Below, piece by piece: positions 37,577-47,880 of a stretch of 64,000 nt of DNA (positions are counted from its first letter, which is position 1; every line of letters begins with the position of its first letter). A model generated the notes under the pieces. That model saw nothing but the letters and a program-made list of their open reading frames with translations, had not been told where the DNA came from and did not search any database. The position numbers and the translations under genes are program-made. Source of the DNA: Centrapalus pauciflorus (taxonomy: Eukaryota > Streptophyta > Magnoliopsida > Asterales > Asteraceae); contig JAANYP010000760.1 of NCBI GenBank assembly GCA_020465985.1, positions 248,001 to 312,000 of the forward strand, in the 5' to 3' direction.

Positions 37577-37730
37577 CCAATGGGGTTTAGCTCACATGGT
37601 AAGAGGGGTGTAATGTAAGTGAGAGGTTACGGGCTCGACTTCCCTCGGAGGCAATTTAGGTGGATAAAGTAAGTTTTGAGGTAAAGAAGTAATTCAAAAT
37701 TAGAAGTATAATAGTTTGCCGTTAAAAAAA
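37577..37730 (+). mobile_element. tRNA-derived SINE with 15-bp target duplication
   Basis: Pol III promoter boxes are visible: an A-box-like TTTAGCTCACATGGTAAGAG and a B-box-like GGTTACGGGCTCGACTTCCC, as in tRNA-derived SINEs. The body ends CCGTTAAAAAAA. It is flanked by ACATAGATATAATGA (37562-37576) and ACATAGATATAGTGA (37731-37745), a 15-bp duplication with one change, as produced by LINE-mediated insertion. A second, interrupted copy is at 42684-44351. Confidence 0.9.
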
Positions 37731-37745
37731 ACATAGATATAGTGA

Positions 37746-38181
37746 TCTAGAGAAATAAAGGAGTTGTCCTTTTTGATAATTTTATATACAATTATTGGTC
37801 AAATATTTTAGATATTGAATCATGGGTAACAGTGAAAAAAAAGTGTGGTTAATAATGAGACAATGGTGTTGATGTTAGTGCTAATCCCAATTATTCAACT
37901 TTTCCCTTTTAAAAGTAATTAAAAATAATAATTAATTGTAATATATTTCAAAATTTGAAAGATATGATTTAAAATTTAGTAAAACAAAATGATATTGGAA
38001 AAGTAAAAGGTTATATAACTAATAATTTAATAAATGCTACCCAAGTATTGAAGATGAAACAAAATATAAATTCAGTTTTGTTTTAGATTTCCTGTTTTTA
38101 ATTAAAACTTTAATCAATAACATGGATTTTCTTAAAATATAGTTTAATCATATTTTTTTTCTTATGCTTTATATAAGAGAT
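37746..38181. other. AT-rich spacer
   Basis: Nothing recognised. Confidence 0.5.
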
Positions 38182-38650
38182 AATGACATATAATAGATGC
38201 GTATTTTTGTTTTTGTTTCCATTTATACACGATAATTTTCTATTCCATTTGATAGTTGCAGTTTTCATTTTGTTTCCATTTGATAGTTTTACTTTATTTT
38301 GTTTTCATTAGGTAATTATATATTTTTAGTTTCAAATAAAATATTTTTTTAACTTGTTAATGATATACAACTGGTAAAAATCTTTGCATAACTACTTAAT
38401 ATGGATATTATAAAAATTAGAGATGTGCATAACTCAAGACCGACTCAAAAACATTCACGTTGAGATTTTTACCACTTGTATAACTTTTACAAGTTAGAAA
38501 ACATTTATTGGAAACAAAAAAATATATAATTACTTGATGGAAACAAAAATATTTTAAACTATCAAATGGAAACAAAAGAAAAAATGTAACCATCAAATGT
38601 AAACAAAAATAAACGCATAAATGAAAACAAAAATTAATGTATGCCTTTAT
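38182..38650. mobile_element. Imperfect palindromic MITE
   Basis: The two halves are inverted versions of each other through blocks such as TTTTTGTTTCCATTT and CCATTTGATAGTT on the left and AACTATCAAATGG and AAATGAAAACAAAAA on the right. Within each arm a TTTGTTTCCATTTGATAGT unit is repeated. No target duplication found; non-coding. Confidence 0.65.
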
Positions 38651-39478
38651 TCCATTATATAAATAAAAACTAGCCAGGTTTTGAAATATTTAAAAAAATT
38701 TAATAAGAACTTTTATAAAATTGTTTACTTTAATAACTAGGTTTGAAAGCCTCGTTTTTAAGTTTTCGGTTTTTGGCTTTTGATTAATTTTGTAGGATCC
38801 AAACACAGAAGATTCACAACCACAACCACTAATATTATAGTTTTTTTTTCAGTTTAATCCTTCGGCATTTTTTTATCATTTGGTTCATAGGTTATTTTTT
38901 CTGGCAACCAGTTTAAAAAACATTATGTGACAATTTATTTTAAGATTTTTGTTGAAAAACCCATAATGTTTTTAAGTTATATCAATTTGATCATTGATGT
39001 GTTTTTTCTTTTGAACAATCAAATTGCTAAAACGATTTACTAAAACTTAATAAAACTGAGCGCTTAAACGCATGAATTCTATAAGAAATTTAGTTTGGAA
39101 AAAATTGTCCCAGGACTAAAAACATAAACTTTAAACTAACATGTAACATTATTTTTTTAACCTGAACAACAAGTTACAATTAACGAATTTTATAGTTTCA
39201 AGAAAAAATAACGTAAGGACTAAAATTTAAAAATTAAAGTTGAGAAACCAAACAAATAAATTATGAAAACAATATAATTTTTCTAATATTAACTTTGATG
39301 ATAAATTGCTACAAAAAGGTAAAAAATAATCAAAATAATTCCACTTTAAAGTTTTTAATAGTTTTTTGTTTTTTAATTGGAAAGACTTATCTGAATCTTA
39401 TATACAAAATAAATCTTATTAAAATATGTTCTCTTTTTATGCAATATCTTATATGATCTTTAATGCAATTGGGGGGAG

Positions 39479-39509
<31 letters not shown>

Positions 39510-39939
39510 AAAGAAAAGTTAAGCCTGTTTTAGTGTTTGTTTTCCTTGACTGGAAGGGTAAATGTGGGTCAGAAGAAAGAGTGGTACAGAAGTGAGAGTG
39601 ATACAAAAAAGGCATTACTTGCTTCCATTTTGTTTCCAGTAGTCGTGTGTCTCGTCACTTTTTCATTCATTATTTCTTTTTCCTACATAATTTTTATTTT
39701 ATTTTAAAACTATTATTATTAAAATTATGTTTAAGTTTAACAACCAACTTTTGATATAATTACTACATAATTATATGAGTTATTTAGGCCATCCAAACTT
39801 ACTTTAGGGTTTTAAATGGTTTTCATTATTCAGGCCAACGAAAATATATATTTTTTTAAAACTTTCAGGCTAACTAGAGGCGGAGCTAAACAGTGGCTAA
39901 AGGGGTGCTCAGCTCCTTACAACGAGCTCGAATATTATA
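38651..39939. other. AT-rich intergenic with poly-A tract
   Basis: AT-rich sequence with a 28-bp A run (39479-39506). No gene is recognised. Confidence 0.6.
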
Positions 39940-39978
39940 GATTTTGCCAGGGGCGGACCCAGAAATTTTTGTTATCGG

Positions 39979-40844
39979 CAGGGGCGGATTCAGGATATTT
40001 TGTTATCGGTGTCACTTTTTTAGAGTTAATTTAATTTATATTGTAAAAATATTTTCTAATATGAATCGGGTCAGCGAAACGGGTTGTCAACACAAAATTA
40101 ACAAATACCAAATTTTTTATAATTAAAATAGTAAATCGTACAATACTATTTTTCAACTGTCGCAGTTGCGACCGGCAAAACACATATTAGCTTCAACAAT
40201 TGATAAACCAAATGATACGAAAGATGTTCCTAGTTTCCACCATTAATTTAGCAAGCTCGGGACTCCATTCAAATTAGAAAATATTGGATCGTCTTTCACA
40301 TTCTCAATATAGTATTCAAGTTGATGCACAATATTAACATTCTCATCATAATTAAAATCATTCGGATACATCTCTGTCAACCTTAATAACTTTGATGCAT
40401 CAAAGTCCGAAAAAGACGGTCAGGGGGTTTTCAACATATTTAACTACCTCCATAACCGATGAGAAGCGATGATATCAATTAGGGTTTTTCAACCAATTGG
40501 ACCGGTGTATTCAACAAGGTTTGGACTAGTTTTGTTTTACGTTTTTTTTTTAATCTTTTGGGCTGGTTCTTGAATATTGTCTCTAATCATTTTTATTTAT
40601 ATTGGGTTTCTGTTTTTTCTTTTGAGTTTTTAGGATTAAACTCAGTAATATTTTAATAAGTTTGGGTAACGAAATCAACAAATATACATTAGATATTGAG
40701 ATAATACTTTTATAAATTTTTCGTAGGTGTCACTTAAAAAAAATCCTAGGTGTCACTCGAATTTTTGATACATACGTAACTCAGAATTTTAAAATTTTAT
40801 CGGTGTCAAGTGACACCCCTAAATCTATACTACATCCGCCCCTG
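39979..40844. mobile_element. Inner hAT element nested in a relative
   Basis: Termini CAGGGGCGGATTCAGG and, inverted, CAGGGGCGGATGTAG; perfect 8-bp duplication GTTATCGG (39971-39978, 40845-40852). It is 866 bp and carries a decayed transposase segment on the minus strand (about 40150-40425). It inserted only about 30 bp inside the left end of the outer copy. Confidence 0.94.
40150..40425 (-). pseudogene. hAT (ZMYM1/TTF-type) transposase remnant
   Basis: The minus strand reads FDASKLLRLTEMYPNDF, then QLEYYIENVKDD and, after a one-base frameshift, ELAKLMVETRN, a segment found just before the dimerisation domain in plant hAT transposases of the TTF/ZMYM1-like type. It ends in stops soon after. 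Only a small part of the gene remains, so it cannot make transposase, but it links the CAGGGGCGG termini to that transposase class. Confidence 0.8.
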
Positions 40845-41216
40845 GTTATCGGTGTCACTTTTTTTAAAGTAAGTTTAATACTACATTTTTGAAATATGTT
40901 TTAAGATGGATCGGATCACCTAAACAGGTTGCCGATACAGAATTAACAAATAACAAGATTTTTTACTTAAAAAAGTATGTAGTACAATACCATTAAAACT
41001 TAAAACCAATAAGTATCGTAAGTATTAAAGTTTTACAATTATTGCATTCGAGTTTTTATCTATTGAGGTCTTAAAGTTTTACAATTGTTTCCTATGTAGT
41101 TGTCACTGAAAAAAAATTTCTAGGTGTCACTCGAGTTTTTCATGCATAGTATTTTAAAATTTATTGGTGTCATGTGACACCCCACTTTTAACACTACATC
41201 CGCCCCTGGATTTTGC

Positions 41217-41655
41217 TGCTCAACTCTGACTTAAAACAAATATGTGAAAATATATATTTTTCTATTTTTTTACAAAAACATATTTTAGGGCAAATTGAAT
41301 TCTAGATGAATTTATTAATAACTATAGGTTTGGATATGTGTTTGAAAGAAAATAAATGAAAAGAGAGAAAACTCATGAGTATAAATGTATTTCAATTTTT
41401 GGTGCCAATTTTTATATATTTGGTTTCAAGCAATTTAATAAATAATATTCTTAATTTGCATACCCAATCTTTGTAAAGACGGATCAAACAAACACATTTG
41501 TTATGCTTTTTATTTACTTTTTGTCGTTCTATTCACTTGCTTTCACACTAAACATAATAAAAGAGGTAAAAAGCTCTTTCTTTGCTTGTCTGTCAAACAT
41601 TTTATTGCTAATTTGATATGTTTTAATATCGTATCAATGTCATAAGTTTTGTCGC
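41217..41655. other. AT-rich spacer
   Basis: Nothing recognised between the hAT pair and the LINE remnant. Confidence 0.5.
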
Positions 41656-42325
41656 GCTATGCATGACATGCTCTCGTCTCATCGTGAGATGCTTTCTTTG
41701 TGGATCAAATCATTACCTTTCAAACTCAACGTTTTGTCTTGGAGGAATCTTCATTACCGGTTGCCTACTTATAGTAATTAGGTTTCGAGACATTCATTTT
41801 CAATCTCTTAATTGCCTATTGTGTGGACTTGACTTGGAGAGTGAAGATCACTTATTTCGAATGTGTGACATTTCAAAGGAGTTACTCGCGGATTAAATGA
41901 TGGTGGGGGCATTAACGAACCAGTTATCGATTCGGCATCCTCTTTACTTTCTTGGGGGTTGGAACTTGGCTTTAAAGGTTTTGGTGTGAAGGCTTTTCGG
42001 GCGTCGATGATTACTTATGTTGGTTTATTTGGAAGCTTACGAATTCAAAGGTCTTTCCTTCGAATTCTCTGTATTTTTCCTCTTCTATTGGTTGGATTCA
42101 AGGTCATTCTTTCTTTTGGATTAATTCAAGGGGGAAGTTCCGGAATAAACAGATGTGGAATGTGTGGCTTACTGATCTTATTTCTGCGGTTCATTTTTAG
42201 TTTTTGTTTTGTTTATGTTGGTGGTTTATAAACATTGCATTTGGTGTTGTTTGGTTGTAATCTTTGCTTCTAGCGTCTTGTTTCAAGTTTTTGGTTTAAT
42301 AATATTATTACTGTTAAAAAAATAT
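41656..42325 (+). pseudogene. L1-type LINE 3' end, zf-RVT remnant
   Basis: The plus strand encodes, with stops and frame changes, the zinc-binding module at the end of plant LINE reverse transcriptases: SLWIKSLPFKLNVLSWRNLH, YRLPT, a C-x-x-C (LLCGLD) and HLFRMC, then a non-coding tail. It ends in GTTTAATAATATTATTACTG followed by an A run (about 42318-42325), a familiar plant LINE 3' terminus. It is a 5'-truncated dead copy. Confidence 0.8.
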
Positions 42326-42683
42326 TTTTTTTTTCCAAATCGTAGAGGAGTATTTTTATATTTACTAAAATCGATTTGCTATTAATAAGTAAGAACCTAT
42401 TCTTTTTAAATAAATGTTATGTAATGAAATGAAATTATTTAATTACGAATTTAAATTAAATTAATAACCTTTAGATTGGTACACTATTTACAATCACGAG
42501 GTTGGGACCTTGGAGTGGTGGGGTAAAAATGATCGCTCACATTCACACCTCGTGAACCTATGTAATCAAAACACCCATTCAATTTTGTTTCGTTAGCTGT
42601 CCAATCCTCTATATTTTTTAAAACTAATTTTAGTGATGTCATAAATCATATTAATACCATTAATACATTAAAAAAATTTATTA
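42326..42683. other. AT-rich spacer
   Basis: Nothing recognised. Confidence 0.5.
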
Positions 42684-42736
42684 GTTGGCTTTAGCTCATT
42701 TAATATGAGGGGTGATATGCAAGTGGGAGGTTACGG

Positions 42737-44230
42737 CAGGGGCAGATGGAAGGCCATCCCAGTGGTGGCCCAGGCCACCAGTCCTTCAAGCCCAAGATGT
42801 AGAAATTTTTTTGATTTTTATCATAGTGCACTCAACCCATTATCAAGTGGCCTCATCAGATTATAATAGCCCAATATAGAGAGCCACAAATTGAAAAACC
42901 TAGTCCAAGACTCCAGAGTCCAGCCTCCAGAGTCCAGCCTCCAGCCGGTGACCGCTTACCAGAAAGCGTGAATCGTCCAACTTCCCTTCTTCTGCGCCAG
43001 CCACCGCTTCTCTTCTTCTGCGCGACTGCGCCGCTGCCTGCCTCCGCCTGCGGCCTGCCCCTTCTCAGGCTCTCGGCTTTTCCAAATCTCCATTCCTAAA
43101 GGTACGAATTTGGTTCTTAGCTCTTGGCCTCTTGCATTGTGATTTTAAGATTTTGAGCGTTTTATTTAGTTAATTGATACTAGCTTGTTAATTGTTTAGT
43201 TAATTGCTTTGTGATTTTAAGACTTTGAGTGTTTTATTTAGTTATATGATACTAGCTTGTTGATTGTTTAGTTAATTGCTTTGTGATAAAGTTTTAATAG
43301 ATAATTTTGAGTATTGATTATTTGTTAATTTTTGTTTAGAGTGCTTAGAATCTTAATTGTATACATATAGATAAAGTATTAATAGATGTAGTTTTTCAAG
43401 TTTGATTACTTAGTTGTTTGCTTTGAGGGGCTAATTGTTTTGTCAATTTATGCTTAGTTTTGATTTTATTTTCTATGTAGGTTAAATTAGGCCCTAATTA
43501 GGGTGTTATTCGGGCGGGTTAATTGGGTATTGGGTTATTCGGGTTTGAGTGTGTGGGTTAGCTACCCGAACCCGAACCAAATAAGGGAACGGGTTAATCG
43601 GTTTCGGGTTAAATGGGTATCGGGTTATTCGGTTTGGGTTAAATGGGTTATTCGGTTTTGCTATAAAAAATGAAATCATCAACAAAGTAGTTTAACCGGG
43701 TTAAATGAGTTGTGTAATTCGGGTAAAACGGGTTAAATGGTTTGAGTATCAAAAATGGGTATTTACATATTTAGCATTCTATATATAAACAATACTAGTT
43801 ATAATTATAAACAAATAAACAAATGAAAATTATATATTAAATGGGTTATTCGGGTTATTTGGGTACCCGAATAAGCATGAATCCTACCCGTAAACCGAAC
43901 CGAATTACATATTCGGGTACCATTTAACCCGAATAAGGAACCCGGAAACCGAATAACCCGACCCATTTAACCCGATTAAGGTTCGGTTCGGGTGGGTTAT
44001 TCGGGTTCGGTTATTTTGCACACCCCTAGGCCCTAAGAGATTTTAATGTTAACATAAATTTAAGTTTTTACGTAACGTTTAGAGAGAATATTTCATTTAA
44101 TTAATTGAGTTGGTTGAAAAAAATCTCAATCTGAGTTGCCGACCAGATTCATGAAGAATTTCGACGATCAAAGAGGGAATTAGACCATACACGGTGCCAC
44201 CACTGGAACTTTTTTCTAGATCCGCCACTA
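42737..44230. mobile_element. hAT element inserted in the SINE B box
   Basis: Left end CAGGGGCAGATGGAAGG; right end, inverted, TAGTGGCGGATCTAGAA. The overlap of target sequence is only TACGG, shorter than the usual 8 bp, so the ends have decayed or the boundary is a few bases off. At about 42900-43100 there is an unusually GC-rich block with CTTCTTCTGCGC repeats leading to an AAAG|GTACGAATT donor-like site. It looks like the leader exon of a once autonomous transposase gene whose coding part was deleted. It is itself interrupted at 43498-44028. Confidence 0.75.
43498..44028. mobile_element. hAT MITE nested in the hAT element
   Basis: It begins TTAGGGTGTTATTCGGG and ends CACACCCCTA; a perfect 8-bp duplication GGCCCTAA lies at 43490-43497 and 44029-44036. 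The interior is full of CGGGTTA, TTCGGGT and AACCCGAA on both strands around an AT-rich core. Non-coding. It is the youngest layer of the SINE-hAT-hAT nest. Confidence 0.92.
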
Positions 44231-44351
44231 CGGGTTCGACTCGCGTCGGCTGCAAGTTTGAATTTAGGTGGTGAAAGTAACTTCTAAAATTCCTATTTGG
44301 AGCAACTGAGTAGTTTAAGAGTAGGAGTAGTTTAGTTTTCCGTTCAAAAAA

Positions 44352-45276
44352 AATTATAATTTGGATTTTTACGATTATGACAAGTAAAAAAATGCCGAAA
44401 GCACATCTAAAGATGAAAATCTATATTATAAATGTAATATGTTTTTTTCTCTTAAAGATTTCATTTTATATAAATAGTTTTTACAGTTACAATAAAAAAT
44501 GAAATATAATCAGATATAAGTCAAATGGTTCATACTATCTTTATCGAACGTGATCACATTTAACCTTTTTTTTTTTCCTAATTAGAACATAAGTACGAAC
44601 TAAAGTACGAGACATAAACACATACAATAGAGTATAAGGTTATCTTCCCTAATTAAGGTTTGGTATTCTTATAAAGTGTCATTTGGTTTGCTTAAGGTCA
44701 AAGCCGTGGAGCATGTTTGAGTGATTTCTGATTTAATTTGTAGGTCCGAACTCTTTTTTAAAGAAAAAAAGATTAATTTAACTTAAAAAGCTTCATAAAT
44801 TTTATAAATCTTTATCGTTTTGTGTTTTGTTCTGTCATTCTTTTATTTGTTTTGATGTCAAATCAAAGCTCAATGGGACATGAAACCTACTCCTAACTTC
44901 CCCGATAATTAAATCCCAAAGTTGAGGATAATATTATTTTTAAATGCAATTATTGGGTATTTATTAAATATTTTAGATTTTATTCCTTAAATAATCGTTA
45001 CTACAAATCGATCAACTTCTAATTATCTATTTTTAAGTAAAAAATACAAGTAATGATACCATCCAAATGATTATTTAACGTACTCAAATTTAATTATATG
45101 TATCTATATCAAATAATAATAATAATATATTTATCATAATTTTAAATATTATATTACATAATAATATATTAAATACATTAATACATAATATACAACTTTC
45201 TTATGCATAAGTATCATTCGTCATAATTCTATTTACTAATAAACAAATTCCAATATTAATAAATAAATAGAGATAA
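44352..45276. other. AT-rich intergenic, nothing recognised
   Basis: No supported gene or repeat. Confidence 0.55.
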
Positions 45277-45279
45277 TTA

Positions 45280-45665
45280 GGTTGCGTTTAGTCGATGAAA
45301 ATTTCCAAAATTCACATTCTACTTTTCAAAAAAAAAAAAAAACTTGTTTACTTAATAACAATTTAATAAATAACAACAATTTAATAAATTTTCATTTCAA
45401 TTTTTAAAATATCACTTTCCATACACTCTCTCTTTCTTTTTTATTACCTACACTATATTTCTTTATAATATCATCTTTCTCTCTTACTTTTCTATCACCT
45501 ATCCTATTTTTCTTATTTTATAGTCACTCATCATATTTTTTTTAAAATTAAAACTTTATCATCTAAACAAGTTTCCACTTTTGTATAGAAACCCTTGTTT
45601 TTTTAAACTATAACTTGAAAACTGCAATTGAAAAATAATTAGTTTTTGTTAACTAAAACAAAACC
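45280..45665. mobile_element. Tourist-like (PIF/Harbinger) MITE
   Basis: Ends GGTTGCGTTTAGT and, inverted, GGTTTTGTTTTAGT, flanked by TTA on both sides (45277-45279, 45666-45668), the 3-bp duplication of PIF/Harbinger transposases. 386 bp, non-coding. Confidence 0.75.
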
Positions 45666-45668
45666 TTA

Positions 45669-46513
45669 AATGTTGATTGAATTTTCAAAATTACAAAATT
45701 AATAATATAAAACTAGTAATGTCATAAATTTGATTGGTACTTTAATTTGATGATTGGTTGCAAATGAAAATGTAATATATAATGACATTACAGAAATTAT
45801 AACTTTCATTCAATCAATCATAATCCACTAAACTTAAAAAGATTGTCCTTTTACAATTAAAAATGTAGGGTTAATCATATGACACTTTGATCAAAACAAT
45901 GGCTCATTGATCCTCAGATGTTAATAGTTGATCACAATTTCTCATCAAACAATTCTTAAGTTTGAATGGAATAAAGTACATTTAATTTAAGACAAGGAGA
46001 CATCCTTCAATCAAGCTTTAACTTTTTTCAAATAATCTAGAGGCACTAACTACTCCACTAATAACCCTACTAATTTAAATGAATTATTTTTATTTTGTTT
46101 TTAATTTTAGTTTTGATCTATTGTTGCCAAAATATTAGGAAACAAAAAAAGCATAATGAACTTACAATCAGTATATCCATTTTAAAAGGAAAATTATGCA
46201 TAAAAATGATCATATAAAACAAAACAAAAAGAAAAACCAAAGTTCTGAGTATATTACCAAAGTTATCTATCCTTAATCTATGTATTGTGTTAAGTTTGTC
46301 TTGATATGCGGGTTGGGATTGGATTTGAACAAATTTGGATTATATGATAATTAAGGTTGTAATTGCTTAATTGAATTGCCGGGTTGCGTTGATAGGTTTT
46401 TGGGTTAAATTGCCTGAGATCGAAACAAAACAATTGACAGAACAAGAAATTGACACAAAATCTTTTATACATAAATATATATATAAATTTGGATTATACA
46501 TAAATGATGTGTT
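45669..46513. other. AT-rich intergenic, nothing recognised
   Basis: No supported gene or repeat. Confidence 0.5.
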
Positions 46514-46980
46514 CAGTGGCGGATCCAGAATTTTTTTTATAGGGGTCAGAATTTAATATGCTACGAGAGTGTAAGTGCTTGTGACTCTAAAGAAAATTTA
46601 AATCTCAAATTTTCGAATCGGTTCATCAAGATCATATAACAAAACAAATATATAAATCATACATCATCATTAATCGTTACAAACCAAAAAAACTAAATTC
46701 TAGAGTTGTCCCCAACGAGTTTTCATCTTTTGAAAACGGGTTATTACATCATCATCCGACACATTGGCAAGTAATTCTTTTTTTATGGTGCAAATGCAAC
46801 AATCATTCAACAATTCATCGCCAATTAAATTGCGCAAGTCTGATTTCACAAGCTTCATTGCAGAAAAATATCGCTCAACAGATGCAGTTGCAATAATATT
46901 AATGCAAATCTTGTTGACAATAGACAACCAACTTCATAGTTTTCCAATAAAAGGATTTCTTTGATATTTGCTATAATAAC
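46514..46980 (-). pseudogene. hAT (ZMYM1/TTF-type) transposase C-terminal remnant with one terminus
   Basis: The plus strand at 46514 begins CAGTGGCGGATCCAGAA, a hAT terminus. The minus-strand frame 46927-46700 encodes the conserved hAT dimerisation module: ATASVERYFSAMKLVKSDLR, then LRNLIGDELLNDC and the tail KMKTRW. This is the 3' end of a transposase gene with its adjoining terminal repeat. The rest of the element is missing; a second terminus and target duplication were not found. It ties the CAG.GGCGGAT termini elsewhere in the window to this transposase class. Confidence 0.88.
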
Positions 46981-47033
46981 TAGTAACCTAGAAGTAACTT
47001 ACCATTAAAACCTTAAGGCAAGAGTAAGATTTA

Positions 47034-47418
47034 GGCTGCGTTTGACAAGGAGCTTTTGAGAGTTTTTAGGAGCTTCAGCTTTTGATTGTTGAAAGCTCAA
47101 AATCTCTGTTTGGTTAATAGAAGCTTAAGCTTTTAATTCGGACTTGAAAGCTCTCAAAATCTCTTCCACGAGAAGCTACTTCAAGTAGCTTTCAAAACGA
47201 GCTCGAGCTTTTAGTCAAACAAAATTACTTTTTACCATCTAAATAATTATAAACTATAATGTAAATTAATAATAATGTTTTTATGTCATTTAATACTAAA
47301 AGCTACAATTATAGTTATTTTTACCAAACATATTTATAAAAACCAAAAAGCTCCAGCTACTAAAAGCTCTAACACATAGCTCAGCTCAAACCTACAGCTA
47401 GTCGTGCCAAACATACCC
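47034..47418. mobile_element. Tourist-like (PIF/Harbinger) MITE
   Basis: Ends GGCTGCGTTTGACA and, inverted, GGGTATGTTTGGCA, flanked by TTA on both sides (47031-47033, 47419-47421). The interior has repeated AAGCTC, GAGCTTTT and AGCTT motifs. 385 bp, almost the same length as the element at 45280 but with different internal sequence. Confidence 0.82.
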
Positions 47419-47424
47419 TTAGTG

Positions 47425-47880
47425 TTATCAAGATCAGTTGATCATGATCAATAACATATGATCTTGCAATTGAATCATCATAAAAATAAATAGACTTATA
47501 TAAGATCATTTTTGGCATCGAATCGCTATTAAGATTGTATGATCAGTAGCATGATCATGAGATCACCTTGCCCTTTTAATTTTTAATTTTATTATTTCCT
47601 TTCATTACTAAGATTGAGGTATTTTGAATATTTGTAATGGGTAATTTACTAATTTTACATTTGGCATTATTGTTGCAAACTTTCAAATTGCAATATATAC
47701 ATTCAATATTTGTATTTGGTATTTTGAAGCTTGTTAAAGTTTGGATCATGTGAACCTTTTTTTTTTAATAAAAGTGTGCTACAATTAATAGCTATTGACA
47801 TATATTATACAAATTGTGAAAAAAATTATTATATTGCTGTAGAATCTTTCAATCCCAATTTAATCTCGCGATCTTGATAT
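47425..47880. repeat. Possible degraded element with ATGATC subrepeats
   Basis: GTTATCAAGATC near 47428 is matched in inverse orientation by GATCTTGATATC near 47867, and GATCATGAT-type motifs recur between. It resembles the style of the element at 26833-27334 but is too decayed to bound. Confidence 0.35.

Larger units (their letters stand above)
39948..41208. mobile_element. Outer hAT element (non-autonomous), host of a nested hAT
   Basis: Termini CAGGGGCGGACCCAG and, inverted, CAGGGGCGGATGTAG, with a perfect 8-bp duplication GATTTTGC (39940-39947, 41209-41216). Its interior is split by the element at 39979-40844; without that insert and its duplication it is about 387 bp. Motifs shared with the inner copy (ATCGGTGTCACTTTTTT, GTGTCAC.TGA.ACCCC near the right end) show they are one family. 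Confidence 0.93.
42684..44351 (+). mobile_element. tRNA-derived SINE, second copy, split by a hAT
   Basis: The left part (42684-42736) has TTGGCTTTAGCTCATTTAAT and GGGAGGTTACGG; the right part (about 44231-44351) continues CGGGTTCGACTCG and ends TTTTCCGTTCAAAAAAAA. Aligned with 37577-37730 the two parts form one SINE whose B box was cut by the insertion at 42737. Flanking AAAAAAATTTATTA and AAAAAAAATTATAA suggest its own degraded target duplication. Confidence 0.85.

Noticed and set aside
39816..40126. Short open frames spanning the hAT left ends
   Set aside because: They cross two transposon boundaries and include the terminal repeats; not genes.
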